A DNA stretch of 8,197 bases from Candidatus Poribacteria bacterium (GTDB lineage: Bacteria; Poribacteria; WGA-4E; GCA-2687025): contig JAQBWJ010000070.1 of the NCBI GenBank assembly GCA_027625215.1, positions 1 to 8,197 of the forward strand, in the 5' to 3' direction. The notes beneath the pieces are model-generated. The model searched no databases. It saw nothing but the letters and a program-made list of their open reading frames with translations, and was not told the origin of the DNA. How positions within the stretch are numbered: the stretch's first letter is position 1; each line of letters opens with the position of its first letter. This document shows positions 1 to 7,300 of the stretch, in pieces. Position numbers and translations under genes: made by a program.

Positions 1-3000
1 CAAGAGATCGAAGACCTGTTCGATTCGCGCGTGATGACGCTCGACGGCGCGATGGGCACCGCGATTCAAGCGCACGACCCATCCCCAGAAGATTACGGCG
101 GCGACGAATACGACGGCTGCAACGAATACCTCGTGCTCACCAAACCCGCCCTGATCGAAGGCATCCACCGCCGCTACCTGGACGCGGGCGCGGACATCCT
201 CGAGACGAACACCTTCGGCGGGACCGCCATCGTCCTTGAAGAGTACGCCCTGCAAGACCGCGTCCACGAGATCAACGTTGCGGCGGCATCCATCGCGCGG
301 CGCGTGGCGGACGAGTTCACCGACAAACCGCGCCTCGTCGCCGGATCGATGGGCCCCTCCACGAAGGCGATCTCGGTCACGGGCGGCGTCACATGGGATC
401 AGTTGATCGACAACTACCGCGCTCAGGCGTTGGCGTTGATTGAGGGCGGCGTCGATCTGCTGCTGCTCGAAACGGCTCAGGACACCCGCAACATCAAGGC
501 GAGCGCCATCGGCGTGTTGCAAGCGATGGCGGAAACGGAAACGCGCCTGCCCCTGATGGTCTCCGGCACGATTGAGATGATGGGCACGATGCTCGCGGGA
601 CAGACGGCGGAGTCGTTGGCGGTGTCGTTGGAACATCTGCCACTGTTCAGCATCGGGTTGAACTGCGCGACGGGTCCGACTTTCATGACCGACCACATCC
701 GCGCCCTCTCCGAACTGGCGAAGACGCGCATCACTTGCGTCCCGAACGCGGGGCTTCCCAACGAGGACGGCATCTACCTCGAAACGCCCGAAGCGATGAC
801 GCTCGTGCTAAACCGCTTTGTCGAAAACGGGTGGGTGAACGCCATCGGCGGCTGCTGCGGCACGACGCCGGAACACATCGCCGCGTTCGCGGCGTTGGCG
901 GCGAACGCGAAGCCGCGCGGCGTCTCGACGTTCCATCGCACGCTCGTCAGCGGCATCGACTTTTTGGCGATTGAAGACGACGGCAGACCCTTCTTCGTCG
1001 GCGAACGGACGAACGTTTTGGGGAGCCGTCAGTTCAAGCGACTCATCACGAGCGGCAAGTTCGAGGAAGCGTCCGAAGTCGGGCGTAGACAAGTGCGCGG
1101 CGGCGCGCACGTCATCGACGTGTGCCTCCAAGACCCCGACCGCGACGAGATCGGCGACATGCGCCAGTTCCTCGAGTTCCTCATCAAAAAGGTGAAAGCC
1201 CCGCTGATGATCGACTCGACGGATGCCGATGTGATCGAGGAGTCGTTAAAGTACTGTCAGGGCAAGTCGATCATCAACTCGATCAACCTTGAGGACGGCG
1301 AAGAACGGTTCGAGCGGGTCGTGCCGATTGCGAAACGGTACGGCGCGTCGCTCGTCGTCGGGACGATTGACGAAGACCCCGAACAGGGCATGGGCGTTAC
1401 CGTCGAACGGAAGTTGGAGATCGCGCGGCGTTCCCACCAACTGCTGACGGAAAAGTACGGCGTCCTCGAAGAAGACATCATTTGGGACCCGCTCGTCTTC
1501 CCCATCGGCACGGGCGACGCGAACTACATGCACGCGGGCAAGGCGACCGTCGAAGGCATTCGCGCGATTAAGTCGGCGTTCCCGAACACGAAGACGGTGC
1601 TCGGCATCTCGAACGTCTCATTCGGACTGCCGCCCGCAGGACGCGAAGTGTTGAACTCCGTCTTCCTCTACCACTGCACCCGCGCGGGACTTGACCTCGC
1701 CATTGTCAACACCGAGCGGTTGGAACGGTACGCCTCGATTCCCAAAGAAGAACGCGAGCTCGCTGAAACGCTCATCTTCAACAACAGCGACGAGGCGATC
1801 CAGCAGTTTTCCGACGCCTTCCGCGACAAGAAGACGGCGACTACCGCCGACGAACTCGCCGGGATGCCGTTGGACGAGCGGTTGGCGTTCTACATTGTTC
1901 AAGGCACGAAGGACGGGTTGATCCCCGACTTGGACGAAGCGTTGAGAGACAGCCCGCCGTTGGAGATCATCAACGGGCCCCTCATGGCGGGGATGGACGA
2001 GGTTGGTCGGCTGTTCAACAACAACGAACTGATCGTCGCCGAAGTGTTGCAGAGCGCCGAAGCGATGAAGGCGGCGGTCGCGCACCTCGAGCAGTTCATG
2101 GACAAAGCGGACGACGCCTCGCGGGGGACGGTCATCCTGGCGACGGTGAAGGGCGACGTGCACGACATCGGCAAAAACCTCGTGGACATCATCCTGTCCA
2201 ACAACGGCTACAAGGTCGTCAATTTGGGGATCAAGATTCCACCCGAAGAACTGCTGAAGGCGCAACAGGAGCACAACCCCGATATCATCGGGCTGTCGGG
2301 GTTGTTGGTGAAATCGGCGCAGCAGATGGTGACGACGGCTGAAGACCTCCACGCGGCGGGCGTCACAACCCCGATTCTCGTGGGAGGGGCGGCGTTATCA
2401 CGCAAATTCACGAAGACGCGGATTCGTCCCGCGTACGGCGGACCTCCCGTCCACTACGCGAAGGACGCGATGGACGGTCTGCGGTTGGCGAACCTGCTGA
2501 TGAAGGGCGAACCGATTGACGAGGAAGGCGCGTCCGACGCCGTATCTACTCGACCCGATGCGGACGACTCGGCGGAACTCGCCGCGTTGATGGCGCGAAC
2601 GACGCGCTCGGCGAAGGTGTCCGTCGCGGAACCGCCGACGCCTCCAAACACGCGCCGCCAAATCATCAATGGCGACCCCGAAGAACTGTTCGATTGGATC
2701 AACCCGCAACTCCTCTACGGACGCGCGTTGGGCTTTCGCGGCAACTTCGAGCGCAAGTTGAACGAAGGCGACCCGAAAGCGGTCGAACTGCACCGCACCG
2801 TCGAAAAAATCCGCGCGATGGCGACGGAAGGCGGCTGGCTTCAACCGCAGGCGGTCTATCAGTTCCTACCCGTCGCGTCGGAGGGCAACACGATTCACGT
2901 CTACGCCGAAGACCGGAAGACGCGGCTGGAATCGTTCACGTTCCCGCGTCAGCCGTTTGACGACGGGTTGTGTCTCGCGGACTACGTTCGCCCCATCGAG

Positions 3001-3474
3001 GACGGCGTGATCGACAATCTCGGCTTCTTCGTGACGACGGCGGGCGACGGCGTGCTCAAGCGAGTGACGGAACTCCGCGAGAACGGCGAATACCTCCTGT
3101 CGCACACGCTCGGCGCGTTCTCGTACGAGCTCGCGGAGGCGTTCGCGGAATGGCTGCACGCGCGGATGAGGGCGATGTGGGGCTTCGGCGATCCCGCAAC
3201 ACTGACGCGCCGCGACATCATGCGGGCGCAGTATCGCGGCTGCCGGTACAGTTTCGGGTATCCCTCCTGCCCCGACATGTCCGCGCAGGTCGAACTGTGG
3301 CGGCTGATTCACCCCGACACCATCGGCGTCGAACTCACCGAATCGCACATGATGGAGCCGGAGGCGAGCGTGTCCGCGCTGGTGTTCCATCACCCCGACG
3401 CGAAGTATTTTGACGTGAAGCCGAAGGGTCGGACGGGCGACGTATCGGAAGACGACGCGGATTCCGACGAATAA
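1..3474 (+). CDS. metH: Cobalamin-dependent methionine synthase (5' partial)
   Basis: This cytoplasmic enzyme transfers a methyl group from 5-methyltetrahydrofolate through cobalamin to homocysteine, giving methionine (EC 2.1.1.13). Residues are numbered from the GTG at 31. The homocysteine domain (about 1-305) begins with LDGAMGT and carries zinc ligands C212 (GLNC), C275 and C276 (GGCCGT). Their 63-residue spacing equals that of E. coli C247/C310/C311. The pterin domain starts near 311 with GERTN (324-328). The cap and B12 domains contain DVHDIGKN (D709, H711 as cobalt ligand) and LSGLLVKS (S756, S762), spaced as in E. coli D757/H759/S804/S810, then VGGAALS near 785. A Ser/Pro/acidic linker (about 835-880) leads to the reactivation domain with the AdoMet motif RYSFGYPSCPD (1072-1082). 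All four modules are present. The frame is open to base 1 and the ten upstream residues (QEIEDLFDSR) look native, so the true start lies before the window. The C-terminus ends in an acidic tail. No frameshift is seen. Confidence 0.97.
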   Translation, partial: QEIEDLFDSRVMTLDGAMGTAIQAHDPSPEDYGGDEYDGCNEYLVLTKPALIEGIHRRYLDAGADILETNTFGGTAIVLEEYALQDRVHEINVAAASIARRVADEFTDKPRLVAGSMGPSTKAISVTGGVTWDQLIDNYRAQALALIEGGVDLLLLETAQDTRNIKASAIGVLQAMAETETRLPLMVSGTIEMMGTMLAGQTAESLAVSLEHLPLFSIGLNCATGPTFMTDHIRALSELAKTRITCVPNAGLPNEDGIYLETPEAMTLVLNRFVENGWVNAIGGCCGTTPEHIAAFAALAANAKPRGVSTFHRTLVSGIDFLAIEDDGRPFFVGERTNVLGSRQFKRLITSGKFEEASEVGRRQVRGGAHVIDVCLQDPDRDEIGDMRQFLEFLIKKVKAPLMIDSTDADVIEESLKYCQGKSIINSINLEDGEERFERVVPIAKRYGASLVVGTIDEDPEQGMGVTVERKLEIARRSHQLLTEKYGVLEEDIIWDPLVFPIGTGDANYMHAGKATVEGIRAIKSAFPNTKTVLGISNVSFGLPPAGREVLNSVFLYHCTRAGLDLAIVNTERLERYASIPKEERELAETLIFNNSDEAIQQFSDAFRDKKTATTADELAGMPLDERLAFYIVQGTKDGLIPDLDEALRDSPPLEIINGPLMAGMDEVGRLFNNNELIVAEVLQSAEAMKAAVAHLEQFMDKADDASRGTVILATVKGDVHDIGKNLVDIILSNNGYKVVNLGIKIPPEELLKAQQEHNPDIIGLSGLLVKSAQQMVTTAEDLHAAGVTTPILVGGAALSRKFTKTRIRPAYGGPPVHYAKDAMDGLRLANLLMKGEPIDEEGASDAVSTRPDADDSAELAALMARTTRSAKVSVAEPPTPPNTRRQIINGDPEELFDWINPQLLYGRALGFRGNFERKLNEGDPKAVELHRTVEKIRAMATEGGWLQPQAVYQFLPVASEGNTIHVYAEDRKTRLESFTFPRQPFDDGLCLADYVRPIEDGVIDNLGFFVTTAGDGVLKRVTELRENGEYLLSHTLGAFSYELAEAFAEWLHARMRAMWGFGDPATLTRRDIMRAQYRGCRYSFGYPSCPDMSAQVELWRLIHPDTIGVELTESHMMEPEASVSALVFHHPDAKYFDVKPKGRTGDVSEDDADSDE

Positions 3475-3483
3475 CCGCAGCGC

Positions 3484-3512
3484 TTGCGACACGTCGGATT
3501 TCGGACTATCTT
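3484..3512 (+). promoter_or_regulatory. Candidate sigma70-like promoter for the LamG gene
   Basis: TTGCGA (3484-3489) and TATCTT (3507-3512) are separated by 17 bases. Each matches the E. coli consensus at four of six positions. The pair lies about 60 bases upstream of the LamG start and just after the metH stop, where a separate promoter would be expected for a gene unrelated to methionine synthesis. Such weak matches are common by chance, and the promoter consensus of this lineage is unknown. Confidence 0.25.
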
Positions 3513-3522
3513 TCCGGTAGTC
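3504..3522 (+). terminator. Small hairpin after metH, possible weak terminator
   Basis: GACTATC (3504-3510) pairs with GGTAGTC (3516-3522) around a five-base loop, giving a seven-pair stem with one G-T wobble. It sits 30 bases after the metH stop. The following bases (GTCTTACC) are only mildly T-rich, so it is not a classic intrinsic terminator. It overlaps the candidate -10 box of the next gene, so only one of the two readings may be real. Confidence 0.3.
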
Positions 3523-3556
3523 GTCTTACCTTCATCCCTACCTCGATTCTCAGATT

Positions 3557-3562
3557 AGGGGA
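3557..3562 (+). promoter_or_regulatory. Ribosome binding site of the LamG gene
   Basis: AGGGGA lies seven bases before the ATG at 3570, a good Shine-Dalgarno match at normal spacing. It fixes the start that also yields a proper signal peptide. Confidence 0.7.
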
Positions 3563-3569
3563 CCTCCGA

Positions 3570-3635
3570 ATGAAAAACCGCGCGATGTTTGGTGTGATCG
3601 CAGCGTTGATCGCCGTTTGCAGTGTCGCTTCCGCG
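3570..3635 (+). other. Signal peptide coding segment of the LamG protein
   Basis: Codons 1-22 give a basic n-region (K2, R4), a hydrophobic core (FGVIAALIAV) and an A-S-A motif before K23. This is a Sec-type signal with predicted cleavage after A22, and it places the protein outside the cytoplasm. Confidence 0.8.
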
Positions 3636-4328
3636 AAGATCGAAGAGGACGATGTTGTTTTGTACTTCCCGCTTGACGACGGCGATGGAGACATCGCGGC
3701 GGATGCGTCGGGCAACGGGCACGACGGCGCGGTGAACTCCGGCGATTGGGTCAAAGGGAAAATCGGCGGCGGCGTCGCGTTCGACGGCGCGGCAACCTTC
3801 ATCGAGGTGCTTCACCACGAAGACCTCAACTTGACCGACGGGTTCACGCTGGCGGCATGGGCGCAGGTCGATGCGCTCCCGGGCTCGCACATCGGCATCC
3901 CGCGCAAAGAGGCGGCGTACGTGCTGCATCCGACGGCGGCGGGCGCGTCGTTCAACGTCCGCACGTACATTCAGATCGCGGCGGCGTGGGAGGCTCCGGT
4001 CATTTCGGCGAACATCGTCGCGATGGGCGAGTGGCATCACCTCGCGGCGACGTATGACGGCGATACGGTAAGCGTCTGGATCGACGGCGAGATCGATGCG
4101 AAAAGTTCGATTCCTGGACCCATCGTCCAAAACGCGAACACCCTCCGTTGGGCGAACGACTGCTGCGGCAACCGCTTCCTCGACGGGACGCTGGACGAAC
4201 TCGCCATCTTCAACCGACCTCTAGACCCCGACGAAATGTCGACGCTGATGACCGTTGGACTGACGGAGGCGCTTGCCATCGAGTCGAAAGGCAAAATGGC
4301 GACGCGCTGGGCGGAACTCAAACGCTGA
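3570..4328 (+). CDS. Secreted LamG/concanavalin A-like domain protein
   Basis: The 252-residue protein starts with a clear signal peptide: basic MKNR, a hydrophobic core and a probable cleavage after A22 (SVASA|K). C17 is preceded by IAV, which is a poor lipobox, so ordinary signal peptidase I processing is more likely than lipidation. Residues about 30-235 form one LamG-type jelly-roll. They contain YFPLDDGDGD, DASGNGHDG, GGVAFDG, the strand W-HHLAATYDGDTVSVWIDG, and LDGTLDELAIFNRPLDPDEM, all standard for LamG_3/concanavalin A-like lectin-glucanase folds. Such domains usually bind glycans or serve as adhesion modules. No catalytic acid motif of a glycoside hydrolase is recognisable, so a binding role is inferred and the ligand is unknown. 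Adjacent cysteines C198-C199 are unusual. The last residues (KGKMATRWAELKR) form a Lys/Trp-containing tail that, from memory, recurs in LamG proteins of Candidatus Poribacteria. A good ribosome binding site precedes the start. The 95-base gap from metH suggests separate transcription. Confidence 0.88.
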   Translation: MKNRAMFGVIAALIAVCSVASAKIEEDDVVLYFPLDDGDGDIAADASGNGHDGAVNSGDWVKGKIGGGVAFDGAATFIEVLHHEDLNLTDGFTLAAWAQVDALPGSHIGIPRKEAAYVLHPTAAGASFNVRTYIQIAAAWEAPVISANIVAMGEWHHLAATYDGDTVSVWIDGEIDAKSSIPGPIVQNANTLRWANDCCGNRFLDGTLDELAIFNRPLDPDEMSTLMTVGLTEALAIESKGKMATRWAELKR

Positions 4329-4334
4329 TCGTCG

Positions 4335-7300
4335 TCATCGAATCACGGCGATGCGTCCGATGCGTCGTTCGTCGTTCCATTCAACCACGAAAATGAACAC
4401 GCCGGACGCGACGGGCTGATGCGCGCCGTTCAACAAGTCCCACTCCCACCGATTCGCCGAGACGGGCGCGTTGTTCTCGACGACCAAGTTGCCGTCCGGC
4501 GTGTAGAGACGGACGACGCTTCCGTTGGGCAGTCGGTCGAACGTGACGCGCGGCGCGTGGTCGCGGTTCGGGCGGACGGGGTTCGGGTAGACGCGCATGC
4601 CGTTCAGCGATGTCACCGAGTCCTCCGACGCCGAGACGCGGAACGCCATCGTCGCGCCGGAGGGGTCGAGCGGCATCCCGTCGCGGCTGTGGACTTCCGA
4701 CGGGTCGATCACCCGGAGCGTATAGTCGCCCGATTCGAGAGGTTGCGTCGTCGCCATGATGATGCGCGCCAAATCGCCCGTCATCGCCAATGAGGACGGC
4801 TGAAACGTCTCGTCGGAACCTTCGCGCGACAATGCGTAGTGATACGCCTGACGCGCTTCGTCCGCCATCGGCAGGGTGAACGCGACGACGTACCGAGAGC
4901 GCGTCAACGGTTCAACGGACGCGAAGCGCGGCTGCTCACCGACGTACACGCCGATCCGCGCGGAGCGGAACTCGCCGAAGCCGATCTCATAGCGGTACGT
5001 CTTGTCGAGCTCAACGGTGTCGTCCATATACTCCGTCGTCCCTGAGACGCTCCCCAAGTCGATTTCGATCTTTCGGTCTTCATCGAACCGCACGATCTGA
5101 AACGGTCCTTGAGCCGATTCCGCCTGCCACCGCAACCGCACACGGGTCGAATCGACCGCCTCGACCTCTAAGGCGAACGGGCGTTTGTCCGCCTGCAACG
5201 CTTGATCGGGCGTGACGACGCTCAACGCGCCCTGAGCGTTGTAGAACAGTTCCGCGCGACCGTCGCCCGTCACGTCGTAGAACGCGGGCAGGAAACTGGT
5301 GACGGACGGAGCCGCCCAATCGACCTCCAGCTCCCCTGACGGCAGCATCCGCAGAAGGTACGCCCCTCCCGCCGCGACGATGCCGATCATGTCGTCGTTG
5401 CCGTCCATTTTGCCTGTCATCACGGCGGAGGTAAGGTCGCCTGTGAGAAATCGGCGCGATCCGGCGGCGGTCAATCCGCGCCCGTCCCACAGCCACGCGG
5501 AGAGGACGAGGAATCGCGCGTTCGTTTGCGTCGCGCTGTAACGCTCCTCGCCCGTGACGACGACGCCTTTCAGTCCGTTGAACTCGCCCGTCGCCAAACT
5601 GTCGATCACGGGGTAGCGCAGTCGCTGTTCCCACAGCAGTTCGAGCGTCCCGTTGCGCCATCCGAGCGCGAACACGTCGCCGTCCACGTCGCCGAAGATC
5701 AGTTCGGGGATGCCGTCGTTGTCGAAATCATCGACCGCGTAGTGGTTCGCCAACCAGTTTCGCCCTGATGTCGGGTTTTGCGTCGCGACGACCTGCTCGA
5801 ACTTATTGTCGCCCGTCGCGCGGTATACGTACAGTTTCGACGCGCCGGAACGAGCGACCAGTTCGTCCCGCCCGTCGCCGTCCAGATCGACGTACCGGGC
5901 GGAGAAGCGGTCTTCAACGCCCCACCGGAGTTCCGTCGGGAACGCGCCCGGCGCGGCGGCTTCAAGGAGAACGAGGCTTCCCCCGCGCACCCCGACGACC
6001 TCCATCAACCCGTCGCCGTCCAGGTCGCCCGCATCGTTGGGAACGAGGAAATCGCGGAACAGGTGCGCCGCGCGGAAGATGCCGCTCGGCTCCCACTCGT
6101 AGATTTGGGAGACGAGGAAACCGCCGTCGCCGGGTGTTGATCCCATTATTTCAACGTTGCCGTCGCGGTCGAAGTCGGTGGGGCGAATGGCGAGATCAAG
6201 AGCGGGGAGCGTCCTCCCTCTCAAAAAGTCGTGTCGATAGAGGTTTGGCGCGGTCTGTCGGTTTGAAAACGTCCCGTTGATTTCGGTCGTCAGTCCGGCG
6301 GGGTTGGTCGCAACGAATCGGTAGTTCCAGTCGCCGTCCGGCAGCACGGAGCGTCCCGCCAAGATGAAATGGTGTTGCGGCGTCCCGAACTGAAGCGGAC
6401 CCAGAACGCGGTTGTCGTCAAGATTGCGAAACGTGACGCTGCCGCTGGCGAGGTCGTCCGTTTCGCCCCAGATGGCGGGAGCGAGCGCGCCGCCGACCAG
6501 CCCTTGAAAGAAGTCCGCGCGCACCAATTGGGGCGGCGTGTGGTCCAATTCGACCAATCGGTGGTCCCGGATCGTATTGCCGCGCGAGTCGTACGCCTCT
6601 ACCCGAAGCGTGAATCGCCCTTCCGCGATCCCGCCCGTTTCCCATGTGAACAGGGGGCGGTCGAACCCCGCTTGCGCGATGCCGACGCCTTCGCCCAACA
6701 ACGCCCACTCGGTCGGGACTTCGGTTTCGCCGACAAAAAGGCGGTATCCGGCGAAATCGAGTCCACCCACCGTCGCGCGGACTTCCAATCGCGTGTCGGA
6801 GCCCCAACGGATCGCGTCGCCGCTGAACTTGGCGACGAGCGTTTGAGACGCCGTCAGCGCGCGCGGCGCGTTCACGATCCCCGCGCCGACCGCGCGCCCC
6901 ATCTCCGTTAGCGGCGTCGTTGTCGAGATCAGGATGCGGCGTATCTCCGCGACGGTCAGGCTTGGGCGACGCGAGCGCATCAGCGCGATCACCCCGACGA
7001 CATGCGGCGTCGCCATCGACGTGCCGCTCAACAGCCGCGTGCCGCCGTCGAGCGAGAGGCTCAAAATGCTGATGCCCGGCGCGGCGATTTCCGCTTCGGC
7101 GTTCGCGTTCGCAAAATATGCCGCCTGGTTGTCTTTCTCCGAAGCGGTGACGCTGATGACTTCCGGGAATCCGGCGGGGTAAAGGACGGATTCGTCGCTC
7201 TCGTTGCCTGTTGCCGCGACGAGAGCGACGCCGAGCGACGCCGCGTAACGCATCGTGTCGCGCAGCAGTTGGGATCCGCGTTCGTCGCCCCAACTCATGT

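Noticed and set aside
1618..2352. 244-codon open frame antisense to metH
   Set aside because: It mirrors the conserved cap and B12 region of MetH and has low-complexity Arg/Val/His composition without a ribosome binding site; it is a by-product of high third-position GC.
2866..3492. 208-codon open frame antisense to the end of metH
   Set aside because: Arg/Val/His-rich shadow of the reactivation domain with no recognisable motif.
3615..3624. Possible lipobox around C17 of the LamG protein
   Set aside because: The residues before the cysteine are I-A-V; valine at -1 is not accepted by lipoprotein signal peptidase, and a good A-S-A cleavage site follows.
4349..4366. Tandem nine-base repeat CGATGCGTC x2
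   Set aside because: It encodes the repeated Arg-Ile pair in the protease tail (RRIGRI), so coding need explains it; two copies are not a meaningful array.
5211..6206. Recurring GC-rich words such as GTCGCCGTCCA on the + strand, considered as a DNA-level repeat array
   Set aside because: Spacing and phase follow the protein units coding for Asp/Gly-rich calcium loops; bases between copies are unrelated, so this is a protein repeat and not a CRISPR or DNA-binding array.
5768..6280. 170-codon + strand frame inside the protease
   Set aside because: Almost entirely Arg/Pro/Gly, running antisense to the repeated D-x-D-x-D-G codons of the propeller; no plausible protein.
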